Shown in pieces: positions 19,950 to 29,300 of a stretch of DNA of 64,000 bases. Source of the stretch: Cyclonatronum proteinivorum (lineage in GTDB: Bacteria; Bacteroidota; Rhodothermia; Balneolales; Cyclonatronaceae). The notes beneath the pieces are model-generated. The model did not search any database. It saw nothing but the letters and a program-made list of their open reading frames with translations, and was not told the origin of the DNA. The stretch lies in assembly GCF_003353065.1 (NCBI RefSeq), contig NZ_CP027806.1, forward strand, positions 3,306,501 through 3,370,500. The letters are read 5' to 3'. Positions within the stretch are counted from its first letter, which is position 1; every line of letters begins with the position of its first letter. The position numbers and the translations under genes were made by a program.

Positions 19950-20695
19950 TGAATCACAGATTTCTTTATTCTCTTATCACTTCAGCTCTGTTTTCTTTAC
20001 AGCTGATGAACCCTTGTTTTTCTGAAGCCCGGCAAACGGCTGCCAGCACTGCTCAGCCACAGAGTGAAGCCATTGGTACCCTGGTCTTTTTTCAGGGCCG
20101 GGTGATGGTGTTTGTGGAAGACAACTGGCGGCCTGCAACTGTAAATCTACCCCTTACGGCTAACCGCCGTATACAGACCGGTCCCGCTTCGCAAGCTGAA
20201 ATAGAGTGGCGAACAGGGGATACAACCGTCATTGGGAGCAATGAAACACATAGTCTTGAAACCCTTTATGCCGCGTTTCAGCAGTCATCATCGAGGCAGA
20301 CGGAAGGTGTTTTTAACCGTTTCCGATCCATGTTTCGCGGACAGATCGACGATTCGCGGCAGGCTGAAGGGGGTATACGCCGCGACCGGGTCGACTTGGA
20401 ACGTAAGCCAAACCCCGGCGAACTCTATTGGTATCAGGATCCTCAAATCAACATAGCCGACGCCTTTGAAACCTACGAAAGCGGTGACTACCGCAGGGCT
20501 CTTATCGAACTCACTCTCTTCACAGAACAACAGCCGCGGAGTCAGCACCTGCGTCAGGCGCTGTTTATGATAGGCCATTGTCAGATTGAGCTTAACAACA
20601 TTCCGCAGGCACGCGAAACCTTCAACCGGATTATCACCCTGTTTCCCGGCGAACCCATTGCCGGGGAGGCACGTGAAGTTCTTCAGCAGCTGTAG
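19949..20695 (+). CDS. Secreted FecR-domain protein with TPR-like C-terminus
   Basis: 248 residues with a signal peptide (FLYSLITSALFSLQLMNPCF). Residues about 42-100 match a FecR-type domain: GTLVFFQGRVMVFVEDNWRP, then ANRRIQTGPASQAEIEWRTG. These domains sit in the periplasm and in many bacteria partner with CHASE2 cyclases or sigma/anti-sigma systems. Residues about 170-245 carry a tetratricopeptide-like helical pair (IADAFETYESGDYRRALIEL and INNIPQARETFNR-type spacing). It overlaps the upstream giant gene by one base and precedes the cyclase gene by 7 bases, so it is very likely part of the same signalling complex. Confidence 0.85.
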   Translation: MNHRFLYSLITSALFSLQLMNPCFSEARQTAASTAQPQSEAIGTLVFFQGRVMVFVEDNWRPATVNLPLTANRRIQTGPASQAEIEWRTGDTTVIGSNETHSLETLYAAFQQSSSRQTEGVFNRFRSMFRGQIDDSRQAEGGIRRDRVDLERKPNPGELYWYQDPQINIADAFETYESGDYRRALIELTLFTEQQPRSQHLRQALFMIGHCQIELNNIPQARETFNRIITLFPGEPIAGEAREVLQQL

Positions 20696-20702
20696 GTAGC
20701 GG

Positions 20703-23015
20703 ATGAAATTCTACAAGGCCAACTTCAATATGCAGCTTCCTGCTGGTAAACCCGGCTGGAAGCTGCTCAGTTTTGTAATCATTTGCGTACTATCGCTGCT
20801 GATTACACAGGCCTTTTCCTGGGTAAACCAAAACCTTACCCGCTCTCCGCTTACAGCTATTGATCTTGCGATTGATGACCTTGCCCTTCAAATCCGAACC
20901 CTGACCTATCAGGACAAACGGGTCAGTCCGAATGATTTTGTTATCATTGATATAGATGACTTCTCGATTTCACAGCTCGGAAGGGTTCAGCTTTGGCCCA
21001 GAAAATTCGACGCACAGGTTATCCGGAACATTAGCTCCGGAAAACCTCGCGTAATTCTGCTCGACGCACTCTACACAGAAACAGACGCGCTTCCTGAAGC
21101 TTATGTAGGGCTTCTAACCGAAAGAGGCTTTGAACAGGCAAACAGTATTGTTGCGGCAATGAGTACTGACGTCTATTTGACGGAAGCCATCCGGGAAGCC
21201 GGAAATGTCATTTTGGGCATGTTTGACACATCCGCGGATTTTCTGGAGGGTGATTCATTCAATGCTGAACTGGCAACACAGCTGCTACCACGTATCTATG
21301 GCAGCCGTCAGTTCTCAGGAGGCTACTATCAGCGCAGTGTACCGGTTTTACCTGCCACTGATTTTGCACACAATGCCAAAGCCATGGGCTTGCTCAAAGT
21401 GAATCCTGACCCGGATGGCACCGTGCGGCTTTACACCCTGCTTCAGCAAAGCCCGTTTCTGGATGGGGAAACAACAGCATCTCAGGTTCGCCTTCTTCCT
21501 TCCTTCATCCTTCCCGCCGCATTAAGCTACCTTGGGCTTACCGATGCTGATGTAGAAGCCCAACATGGGTTGATCCGTCTGGGCAATGTTATGCGGATCC
21601 CGGTAAACCAGCGGGCAGAGTTCAGCCTGAACTGGTTGGGGAGCGGTGAAGGCTTCCGGTACATCTCATTTTATAATGTATGGAGCGGACAGGTACCGCT
21701 TTCGTTTTTTGAAGATAAAATAGTGTTCGTAGGGAGCAGTGCTGCGGGCCTTGAAGATCTCAAAAACACCCCGGTCAATCAGGTAATGCCCGGGGTGGAA
21801 GTACACGCCACAGCTTTGTACAATCTGCTAAATGAGAGCTGGCTCGTCCGTCTCGACGACAGCCATCAGCTTTGGCTTAAAGGCCTGCTGGTATTTTTTT
21901 GCAGTGCCCTGTTTTTACTCATCCCGCAATGGCAGGCACTAATAGCCGTACTGATTCTTATTTCGCTGCAATTCTTTGGCTATGTGCTCCTTATCGTACC
22001 GGAACTCAAAGTCCTTTTTCCGCTCTCCGGAGTTGTTATCCTAACGATCAGCTCTTTTACGCTTTCACTTGTGTACCGGAATGCGACGGAAGGCCGCGAA
22101 AAACGTCAGCTAAAACTTGCCTTTTCTTCTTACGTTTCGCCGCAAATTGTTGAGGAGCTTATTGAAACCGGCAGGGATCCGCAGCTGGGCGGGTCAGAAC
22201 GTGAGATTTCGGCTTTCTTTAGCGACATTGAATCTTTCTCGCGTATTTCGGAGAAACTCAATGCCCCACAGCTGGTTGAACTGATGAATGAGTACCTCGA
22301 CGCCATGACCTCCATTATTACCGAGGAGCGCGGTACCCTTGATAAATACATTGGTGACGCCATCGTAGCCTTTTTTGGCGCACCAATTACGGTTGAAGAC
22401 CATGCCCTGAGGTCTTGTGTATCTGCCTGCAGGATTATGGAAGCTGAAACAGCACTCCGGGAGAAATGGACAGAAACAAAAGCAGACTGGCCACAAGAAA
22501 TATTCCGGCTGAAAAGCCGGGTTGGCATCAACTCGGGCCTTGCGGTAACCGGCAACATGGGTTCTTCGAAACGATTTAATTATACTATGATGGGGGATAC
22601 CGTGAACCTTGCAGCCCGTTGCGAAAGCGCGGCAAAACAGTACGGCATACAGGCCATTGTAACCGAATCTACGCGGGATCAGGCGCTAAAGGCTGGCGCT
22701 GACTGCAGCTTCCGGAAGCTTGACCGGGTAACGGTTGTTGGACGAACTAAGGCTGTGGAGCTTTACGAGCTTGTGGGATTTCGCGATAAGCTCAGCGATC
22801 AGCAACAGCGCTGTATTGCTGCATATGAAAACGGATTTGAAGCCTATTTGAAACAGGAATGGACGACAGCAACGGCGTATTTCACAGAAGCCCTTTCCCT
22901 GGAAACAAATACCGCACATAACCCATCGGCAGTCATGATTTCCCGCTGTGAAGCCCTCCGGGTTCAGCCTCCGGATGATGGATGGAACGGCGTATTTAAC
23001 CTTAAGTCAAAATAA
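20703..23015 (+). CDS. CHASE2-domain class III adenylate cyclase
   Basis: 770 residues. An N-terminal membrane helix (SFVIICVLSLLITQAFSWV) and a periplasmic CHASE2 sensor (about 45-385; DFVIIDIDDFSISQLGRVQL, VFVGSSAAGLEDLKNTPVN) lead to three more helices (about 393-465). The cytoplasmic cyclase domain is about 490-690. The metal-binding Asp508 (FFSDIESFS) and Asp552 (YIGDAIVAFFG) are present. The base-selecting pair is Lys548 (TLDKYIGD) and Thr628 (NYTMMGDTVN), the K/T combination of class IIIb adenylate rather than guanylate cyclases. The Asn/Arg of VNLAARCE complete the site. It should convert ATP to cAMP on a periplasmic cue, presumably relayed by the FecR and NHL/TPR proteins encoded just upstream. 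Confidence 0.95.
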   Translation: MKFYKANFNMQLPAGKPGWKLLSFVIICVLSLLITQAFSWVNQNLTRSPLTAIDLAIDDLALQIRTLTYQDKRVSPNDFVIIDIDDFSISQLGRVQLWPRKFDAQVIRNISSGKPRVILLDALYTETDALPEAYVGLLTERGFEQANSIVAAMSTDVYLTEAIREAGNVILGMFDTSADFLEGDSFNAELATQLLPRIYGSRQFSGGYYQRSVPVLPATDFAHNAKAMGLLKVNPDPDGTVRLYTLLQQSPFLDGETTASQVRLLPSFILPAALSYLGLTDADVEAQHGLIRLGNVMRIPVNQRAEFSLNWLGSGEGFRYISFYNVWSGQVPLSFFEDKIVFVGSSAAGLEDLKNTPVNQVMPGVEVHATALYNLLNESWLVRLDDSHQLWLKGLLVFFCSALFLLIPQWQALIAVLILISLQFFGYVLLIVPELKVLFPLSGVVILTISSFTLSLVYRNATEGREKRQLKLAFSSYVSPQIVEELIETGRDPQLGGSEREISAFFSDIESFSRISEKLNAPQLVELMNEYLDAMTSIITEERGTLDKYIGDAIVAFFGAPITVEDHALRSCVSACRIMEAETALREKWTETKADWPQEIFRLKSRVGINSGLAVTGNMGSSKRFNYTMMGDTVNLAARCESAAKQYGIQAIVTESTRDQALKAGADCSFRKLDRVTVVGRTKAVELYELVGFRDKLSDQQQRCIAAYENGFEAYLKQEWTTATAYFTEALSLETNTAHNPSAVMISRCEALRVQPPDDGWNGVFNLKSK

Positions 23016-23032
23016 ATCAGGACCTGTAGCTT

Positions 23033-23905
23033 ATGACTGATCATAAGAACCCAGCAAGTATGCGGATCGAATTTTTGGGAGTACGGGGCTCGGTACCAAC
23101 ACCGGGTAAACACACACTTTCCTACGGGGGCAATACGTCCTGCGTTTTAATTCAGTTTTCTGACAGCGATCATCACCTGTTTCTTGACGCCGGTACCGGT
23201 ATTGTGAAAGGAGGCAACCGGCTGGCCGATCACCCTACCCCTGTTGGAGGGCGCATCCTGCTTACGCACGCACATAGCGACCATATTCAGGGCATTCCGT
23301 TTTTCAAACCCTTGTATCAGCCGCATCATCAGTTTCACATTCACATGCCGGAACAGGCCGGACAGAATTGTGAACAGGTGTTAAAAATGCTGATGGCACC
23401 GGCCTTTTTTCCGGTCAATACCGATGCCTTCAAGGCCTCAATCACATACATCACACAGGGCACAGCGCCTGTTAAATTTAGGGAAGGGTACGAAGTTGAA
23501 GCGCTGACCGCATGTCATCCCGGCAACACCTTCATGTATAAAGTGAAATACAAAAACCTGACGCTGGTGTATTGTCCCGATAATGAGCTGAAACCAAATG
23601 ACAGCGCAATGCGGGCGCGCGTATCTGAATTTATCAACGGGTGCGACATGCTGATACACGACAGTCATGAAAGCCGGTCGAGCTATGAAAACAAGCGCGG
23701 CTGGGGACACTCAGCCTGGGAGGATGTTACGGAGCTGGCCTTTGAAGCCAGCGTAAAACAGCTCTATCTCACGCACCACGCCCCGGAATCCCGCGACGCG
23801 CATCTTGAACAGCGGCAGCAGCGGCTCAGCATGATGAACCGTCGTCCCCCTACCGCACTTTTTGCACGTGAAGGCTTTGTAACCGAACTCACTGCTTCGG
23901 CTTAA
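23033..23905 (+). CDS. Metallo-beta-lactamase-fold hydrolase (PhnP-like branch)
   Basis: 290 residues beginning MRIEFLGVRGSVPTPGKHTL after a short lead. The metal-site motif is LTHAHSDHIQG (HxHxDH); further His/Asp ligands are in TACHPGN, IHDSHES and LTHHAPE. This branch of the fold includes phosphodiesterases. Because it is the last gene of the cyclase operon (17-bp gap), hydrolysis of the cyclase product cAMP is an attractive role, but the substrate cannot be read from sequence. ATG 23033 gives MTDHKNPAS; the internal Met at 23060 is an alternative start. Confidence 0.85.
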   Translation: MTDHKNPASMRIEFLGVRGSVPTPGKHTLSYGGNTSCVLIQFSDSDHHLFLDAGTGIVKGGNRLADHPTPVGGRILLTHAHSDHIQGIPFFKPLYQPHHQFHIHMPEQAGQNCEQVLKMLMAPAFFPVNTDAFKASITYITQGTAPVKFREGYEVEALTACHPGNTFMYKVKYKNLTLVYCPDNELKPNDSAMRARVSEFINGCDMLIHDSHESRSSYENKRGWGHSAWEDVTELAFEASVKQLYLTHHAPESRDAHLEQRQQRLSMMNRRPPTALFAREGFVTELTASA

Positions 23906-23956
23906 GCCAGGCATCATCGTTACTTGTTTGGGATTCAGGCGACCTGCTTCGAATAC

Positions 23957-25297
23957 TCACGCATCCGCGCTTCCGGCTCTTCCGACTTCAATGAAGCCGA
24001 GGGTGATATCATCGCTCTGATGGGCTTTTCCGCGATGAAGGTCTACATCCTCAATCAAAGTACGGAGCATGATTTCCCCACTGCCATTGTTGCGATAAGC
24101 GGTCTCAAGAAGCTGCTCCATACGTTCAGCGGTGTACTCTTCCGTATCTGTGTTCATGGCTTCCGTAACGCCATCGGTATAGGCCGCAAGCACATCACCG
24201 GGTTTGAGCTGCAGCTCTTCCGTTGCATACGGAATCGCCATCACGCCCAGCATGAGTCCGCCTTTATTCAGTCTGAGAGGCATACCATTTCCGGAATCCT
24301 TCCGAAATAAGAGCACCGGATCATGCCCCGCCGAAATGGAAGTTAGTCTCAGATCTTCCTCATCAAGCAAGGCGAACCAACCTGTCACAAATTTATCCGG
24401 CGTCGTTGATTCTATCAGGAAGGTGTTAAGGGATTCAACAAAATGCTTGAGCTGAAAGCTTTTTTTGTGAATGATGAGGTAGCTGTGAATAAAGGAGAAA
24501 ACGGACGACACAATAAGGGCAGCCGAAATACTTTTTCCGGTTACATCGGTCAGAAAGAACAGCGCCTGCCGATCATTAATCCGTATCAGATTGTAATAAT
24601 CGCCGCCAAGGTGTTTTGCCGGACGCAAAAGGGTGTGCACGGAAAAAGAACGCAGTTCGGGCAGACGATCCGGCAGGATTTTGCGCTGAATGCTGCGCGC
24701 TGTTTCAAGCTCGGTACGCATTTGTTCTGCTTCAATCTCAAACTGCCCCAGCCGGTAGTTCTCAATAGCGATAGCACACTGCCCCGCAAGGGCAGAAAAA
24801 AACTGTTCATCCTGCGTATCAAAGCTGCGGTTGGATGATTTGTTCATCACCTGTATAACACCAATAAGAGTGCCCTTGCGCTCCATAGGGGCGCAAATCA
24901 TGTTGCGGGTTACAAAGCCTGAACTCATATCAAAGGCTGGATTAAACCGCGGATCGGTATAGCAATCATCAATCCGCACGGTTTTCATTTCTTCTGCAAC
25001 CCAGCCGGCTATGCCTTCACCAATATTTATTTCCTTCGACTTTATAAACGTGCCTTTTTCACCTTCCGCAACATAAAAAACGAGCTTCCCTGTTTTTTCA
25101 TCAAACAGTAATAAGGAGGAGGCTTCGGCATCAAGAAGCTTTTTGCTGGTGTCAATTATGCTCTTAAGGAGCTCAGGAAGAGGCTTTTTCTCAATAATCT
25201 GATTGGAAATATCCTTAAAAAAAAGCGTTTTCCGCACCAGGCTTCGATAGTTCGTGCATGTATTGCAGTCATGTTTGGGGTCTGCGTACTCACTCAT
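23957..25297 (-). CDS. GAF-domain PP2C/SpoIIE-type serine phosphatase
   Basis: About 446 residues from ATG 25295-25297 (MSEYADPKHDCNTC); an upstream in-frame start adds 20 residues. An N-terminal CxxC-bearing segment is followed by a GAF domain (about 40-195; EGIAGWVAEEM, GVIQVMNKSSN) and a helical linker (ELETARSIQRKILP). The RsbU/SpoIIE-type phosphatase domain follows, with metal-binding positions GGDYYNL, DVTGKSIS, DGVTEAMN and QSDDITLG. Such proteins dephosphorylate anti-anti-sigma factors in partner-switching cascades. None is encoded in the window, so the target is unknown. Its gene converges on the cyclase operon with a 51-bp gap. Confidence 0.92.
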   Translation of the reverse strand: MSEYADPKHDCNTCTNYRSLVRKTLFFKDISNQIIEKKPLPELLKSIIDTSKKLLDAEASSLLLFDEKTGKLVFYVAEGEKGTFIKSKEINIGEGIAGWVAEEMKTVRIDDCYTDPRFNPAFDMSSGFVTRNMICAPMERKGTLIGVIQVMNKSSNRSFDTQDEQFFSALAGQCAIAIENYRLGQFEIEAEQMRTELETARSIQRKILPDRLPELRSFSVHTLLRPAKHLGGDYYNLIRINDRQALFFLTDVTGKSISAALIVSSVFSFIHSYLIIHKKSFQLKHFVESLNTFLIESTTPDKFVTGWFALLDEEDLRLTSISAGHDPVLLFRKDSGNGMPLRLNKGGLMLGVMAIPYATEELQLKPGDVLAAYTDGVTEAMNTDTEEYTAERMEQLLETAYRNNGSGEIMLRTLIEDVDLHRGKAHQSDDITLGFIEVGRAGSADA

Positions 25298-25413
25298 TTC
25301 GGTTTTATATTTGGTTTGTGATGTATCTTGTAATCTTATTTCAAAAAAGTTTCCCATGCGCCAAGCATTCAGTAAAATAATAGAATTTTTACTGTTATTT
25401 GTTGCATGCAGGA

Positions 25414-25486
25414 CAAAAAAAAAGCTGCATGTTCACCTCTACCGGATATCCCGGTGCAAGCCGGTATCCGGTAGTGAACATACAGC
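25414..25486 (-). terminator. Long-stem rho-independent terminator for the 25517 lipoprotein gene
   Basis: On the minus strand a long, slightly interrupted hairpin (arms ATGTTCAC..ACCGGATA and TATCCGGT..TGAACAT, closed by GCTG/CAGC) is followed by a run of nine T. It sits just after the lipoprotein gene stop. Confidence 0.9.
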
Positions 25487-25516
25487 CCGTGATTTTAAAC
25501 AGCGCCTTACGTTAAC

Positions 25517-26122
25517 TTAGGCTTCTTCTTCAGTGTGATGAAAGAGCTCCGCACGGAAACGCGGTGCTTCATGACGTTCCAGATAATAAATGAAGCGGTC
25601 ATTGTCAAGATCCAGCTCCATCATCCATACGTTGGTCGTAGCTTCCGGAATCATCTCAGCGGTTACATCATCCGCGTGGAAAAACTGCTGAACGGCTGAA
25701 CCGGCATCGCTGGCAAAGCCGCCATAGCCGTGCGAATCTCCGCTTGCTTCAAGCTCTTCCATCGTACGGACTTCACCCAAATGGTCGTGAAACAAGTGCA
25801 GCCCCTCATCCCGGCGCTCAACAACCCAGGCACCGTGCCAGTAATCGCCCCCCTCACGCAGTAGCTCAATGCGCACAAACTGATCGTTGCACTCAGAAAC
25901 GTGCGTAACCAGCTGTGTGCCTACAAGCGCGTGATCTTCATTTTCCGGAAAAGTAGACTGACCGGTGAAGGTTTCCCCGCACAGCGCCTGAAGATTGGCA
26001 AAAAAGTCATCATGCGCACTCGTTTCTGCCGGCACCTGATAGTCAGCCTGTTCCGGTGAACCGCAGGCAGAGAAAGCAAAGGTGAGTGCGAGAAGCGAAA
26101 TGCCCAAAAGATATAATCTCAT
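25517..26122 (-). CDS. Lipoprotein of unknown function
   Basis: 201 residues. The lipobox is LTFAFSAC, followed by Gly-Ser, so after cleavage Cys20 would carry the lipid. The mature part (LQALCGETFTGQSTFPENED, ECNDQFVRIELLREGGDYWH, NVWMMELDLDNDRFIYYLER) looks like a single beta-rich domain that is unusually acidic and histidine-containing. I cannot name its family with confidence. It has its own strong terminator and lies downstream of the secreted subtilase gene on the same strand after a 99-bp gap. Confidence 0.75.
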   Translation of the reverse strand: MRLYLLGISLLALTFAFSACGSPEQADYQVPAETSAHDDFFANLQALCGETFTGQSTFPENEDHALVGTQLVTHVSECNDQFVRIELLREGGDYWHGAWVVERRDEGLHLFHDHLGEVRTMEELEASGDSHGYGGFASDAGSAVQQFFHADDVTAEMIPEATTNVWMMELDLDNDRFIYYLERHEAPRFRAELFHHTEEEA

Positions 26123-26221
26123 AAGTAGAATGGTTTCAAAGTTTTGATGGATGTTTTAAGAGAATTTGAAAATGCTGAATTCAAAGGGCAAATTCAACTT
26201 ATGAACCGGCTTAAACAAGCT

Positions 26222-29032
26222 TTATCTGAGCAACAGCATTTTTTCCGTAAAAAAGCGTCCGTCGGCCTGTAAGCGCACCAAATAGACGCCCGAAGCTAGT
26301 GCACTTCCGTCAAAAACCACATCATAGCGTCCCGGTGATTGCACCCCGTCAGCCAGCGTTGCGATCCGCCGCCCCGTCACATCATATACCGTAAGCCGCA
26401 CGCGGGTTTGGCTGCCAATTTCGTACGGAATAATCGTCTGCGGATTAAACGGGTTGGGGTAGTTGTTGCCCAGCGCTACAATAAAAGGAAGTTCGTAGCC
26501 AGCCGGCGGCGCTGTGGTTTCATCAGGAAACTGCACCGCGCTGATATCGAGATAAAGGGTGTGTCCGCTTTCCCAGCTTGTCAGCATACCGTCAGCTGCC
26601 GTATAGCGGTACACCGCAGGCGCCCCATCTCCAGAGTAGCTGCGGCTCAGAAGTTCAGCGGTAAGAAGCGATGGCTGAAGCCGGTCTGTATCGAGCGTAA
26701 TGCGCAAACCTGTTTCCATGGCCGGGCTCAGGAACACCCCCGTTTCACGCAGGTCTATCGATACCTCATTAAAATCCCGGATATCATGTAGCGAAACCCG
26801 CACCGGATTACCAATCGCGCGCTCGACCCTGCTGCCGTCCTGCCGCAGTTCTACGAGCTCAGCCACAAGTGCGGGATCACTGCCTTCCGGAAAATCCAGC
26901 ACGCCGGTATGAAGCGTCACTTTATTCAGGACTCCGGCCATGCGCGGCAGGCGATAGACCACGCCATTTTCTGCGTTAAGTAGCATGGAAGCACTGCCGG
27001 ACTGATTCAGCACCCCGGGCTGCCACAAATGCAGACCCGACACGCCATCAAGCGCGTCCCCGTCGGGCAATGCCGCAATGGCCCCCAAAAGATCGAGCTT
27101 GCCCATGCCCCAGCGCGGGTGCGGCACCTCTCCCGTAAACTGATCCGTGCGGGCTCCTTCAACAATGGCCTGCTTGATGGTAGCGTGCATGGCGTTCGGG
27201 AAAGCCTGCAGCATAAGTGCCGCGGCCCCTGCTGCCACCGGCGACGCCATGCTTGTGCCCGCCATCCACATGTAGTCTTCCCCGGGCTGTACCGAATTGC
27301 CGGAGCCCCCGCTGCTGCGGGACCGGGCAGCGGCCACAAAACGCCCCGGCGCCGTGACCTCCGGCTTCAGCCTGCCGTCACGGGTTGGCCCGGTTCCGGT
27401 AAAAAAAGCCAGGCTGCCAAGCGGATTCGATTCCCGCTGAAACACCAGACCACTCTGATTCAGCCAGTTGTTCTGCATCACATAGCCGCCTGTTGTCAAA
27501 ACCGACTTTCCGGTGCCAGGCGTCGTGACCGTGAAATCAGACGTAGCGCCCTGCTGCGAAATCGTGAGATTCCCAACCCTGTTCAGGACCATCCATGACT
27601 GAAACGGGCCGTCATAATCCGCTATGCTGATCCGCCAGCTGCCCGAAGCGGGCGGAAATGCGGCGTCATCATCACCCACATAAAAAATGAGCCGGCGGTG
27701 TCCGTTGGGCGCGTGCACAAAGTTCTCCCCTTCGATCACCCCCTCCGAAAAATCATCCGCGCCGCTAAAACTTCCGGGTTCCCATTCATAGACAGCGCCG
27801 CCCGGCGTTGTGACCCGCAGCGTAGCGGGCGCGTCCGACTTCAGCCAGATATCGACCAGCAAGCGGTCGTTGAACGGGCCGAGACGCGGCGTATAAGCCG
27901 GGATATCCAAAATAATATCATCCGTACCGGCCATGCCGCCAAAATACCGGAGCTCAGACCCATTGTTGCCTGCGGCCGTCACCATCATTACGCCCGGATT
28001 TTCGGTCGCAGCATCCATCGCACGCTCGGTTGCTTCTGATCCGTCACGCGCATGAAAAAGCCCGCCAATGCTGAAATTCGTGACCACAGGCCGGTTGTAC
28101 GTCTCCCGCAGCGAAGCCGAAAACTGAACCGCGCTGATAATATCAAAGGCCGTAAAGGACTGATTTCCGCCTTTAATCACCACGAGATCCGCTTCTGGTG
28201 CCATGCCGGGCAGGTGTGGCCCGCCGCCCGCCATAGTTCCGGCAACATGCGTTCCGTGACCGTTTGAGTCCTGCGAACGGATTCCGTCTCCGGTTGCGAG
28301 CGCCGCTTCAATATCCGCGCGGGTGTAGAGCACGCCGTAATCGAAAGGCGGCGGCGGGCTTTGCTCCTCATCCTGTGGCGTAAGCGTCTGATCCCACACA
28401 TACTTTATGCGCGACCGCAGCGAATCTTCAGGATGTCGGAAAGCCGGATGGGTAACATCAATGCCTGAATCGAACACCGCAGCAATCACCCCCTGCCCGG
28501 TAAGCGTTGTATTTTGCCAGATTCCCTGATGGAGCGCGTCGGCCCGGCTTTCGGCACGCGCCCGGTTTCCGGTTGTTTCGTGCAGGAGCGCCGGCTCAAG
28601 CCAGTCGAAACTCGCCGAATCCGCCAAATCCCGAAGCTCTGCATAGGTAAGCCGCAGCGCATACACCCCCTGCGTCGCCTTCATCCACCGCCCCGGCTGC
28701 CTGAAGTCCGTCGGCAGGGTTTCAGCATGAAGGATTACCTCAAAATACAAGGTCTCCGCTGCAGGCTCACCCACAAGACCGAAATCCTCCCCGTGGTTGC
28801 GCGCCCGCACTTCCTGAAGTTCCGCCTCCGAAATCCGCAGCACGCGCTGCACGAGCGGGTGCATATCCGGGCGGAATTCAGCCCCCCGTTGCAGCGTTTC
28901 ACCCTGAGAAACACCCCTGACCCAATCCAGACTTGTAACGGCCTGTTGCGCCATTGCAGGGGAAAAAGCCATCATCCCCAAAAAAAAGATGATCCATAAA
29001 AACCTGAAACCTGTACGATAGCGAAGTAGCAT
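26222..29032 (-). CDS. Secreted subtilisin-like (S8) protease with T9SS C-terminal tail
   Basis: 936 residues. The signal peptide (FLWIIFFLGMMAFSPAMAQQ) is followed by an inhibitor-like propeptide region (about 30-160). The S8 catalytic triad is present: Asp in AAVFDSGIDVTHP, His in SNGHGTHVAGTM and Ser in MAGTSMASPVAAG. A beta-rich insert and later domains follow. The last 85 residues are a type A sorting domain (NNYPNPFNPQTIIPYEI ... YDVTGRRIATLADG ... GVYLVRLQADGRFFTEKMLL), which directs export through the type IX system and is normally removed. It should be an extracellular protease, consistent with a protein-degrading lifestyle. Confidence 0.96.
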   Translation of the reverse strand: MLLRYRTGFRFLWIIFFLGMMAFSPAMAQQAVTSLDWVRGVSQGETLQRGAEFRPDMHPLVQRVLRISEAELQEVRARNHGEDFGLVGEPAAETLYFEVILHAETLPTDFRQPGRWMKATQGVYALRLTYAELRDLADSASFDWLEPALLHETTGNRARAESRADALHQGIWQNTTLTGQGVIAAVFDSGIDVTHPAFRHPEDSLRSRIKYVWDQTLTPQDEEQSPPPPFDYGVLYTRADIEAALATGDGIRSQDSNGHGTHVAGTMAGGGPHLPGMAPEADLVVIKGGNQSFTAFDIISAVQFSASLRETYNRPVVTNFSIGGLFHARDGSEATERAMDAATENPGVMMVTAAGNNGSELRYFGGMAGTDDIILDIPAYTPRLGPFNDRLLVDIWLKSDAPATLRVTTPGGAVYEWEPGSFSGADDFSEGVIEGENFVHAPNGHRRLIFYVGDDDAAFPPASGSWRISIADYDGPFQSWMVLNRVGNLTISQQGATSDFTVTTPGTGKSVLTTGGYVMQNNWLNQSGLVFQRESNPLGSLAFFTGTGPTRDGRLKPEVTAPGRFVAAARSRSSGGSGNSVQPGEDYMWMAGTSMASPVAAGAAALMLQAFPNAMHATIKQAIVEGARTDQFTGEVPHPRWGMGKLDLLGAIAALPDGDALDGVSGLHLWQPGVLNQSGSASMLLNAENGVVYRLPRMAGVLNKVTLHTGVLDFPEGSDPALVAELVELRQDGSRVERAIGNPVRVSLHDIRDFNEVSIDLRETGVFLSPAMETGLRITLDTDRLQPSLLTAELLSRSYSGDGAPAVYRYTAADGMLTSWESGHTLYLDISAVQFPDETTAPPAGYELPFIVALGNNYPNPFNPQTIIPYEIGSQTRVRLTVYDVTGRRIATLADGVQSPGRYDVVFDGSALASGVYLVRLQADGRFFTEKMLLLR

Positions 29033-29202
29033 GATGACGCAGTTTAAAGCAAAAAATCCATTAATCAGTTACGGTGAGCCGCTTCAGAATATGACACAAA
29101 ATCACCCTTTATCAAAGCCCTGTTTACCTTTCCAACACGCCGGTTCAGGCTTACACCTACCGCAAGGGGAAGCCTGACCCCAATGCCCGAGCTAATCCGG
29201 TG

Positions 29203-29300
29203 TTTCTTTTTTTTTGGGGGAAACTCCGTGAACATCACGGTCTTTCGCGGTAGTTTCCGGGACCCCAAACCTAAGATGAATGCGTTGCTTTTTGGGGGCT
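29203..29300 (+). repeat. Dispersed roughly 100-bp repeat, copy 1
   Basis: T-run then GGGGGAAACTCCGTGAACA, a 15-bp CCGTGAACATCACGG hairpin, TCTTTCGCGG, and after about 40 bases TTGCTTTTTGGGGG. It aligns without gaps over most of its length to 58723-58827 (identical through GTGAACATCACGGTCTTTCG). It lies in the divergent gap between the S8 protease and cysteine desulfurase genes. I see no transposase and no convincing terminal inverted repeats. Confidence 0.75.

Noticed and set aside
20703-23905. Anti-phage cyclic-nucleotide signalling system (CBASS/Pycsar type)
   Set aside because: The cyclase is a CHASE2 membrane protein with FecR-type partners, and no CD-NTase, effector nuclease or pore-forming effector is linked. 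A sensory role fits better.
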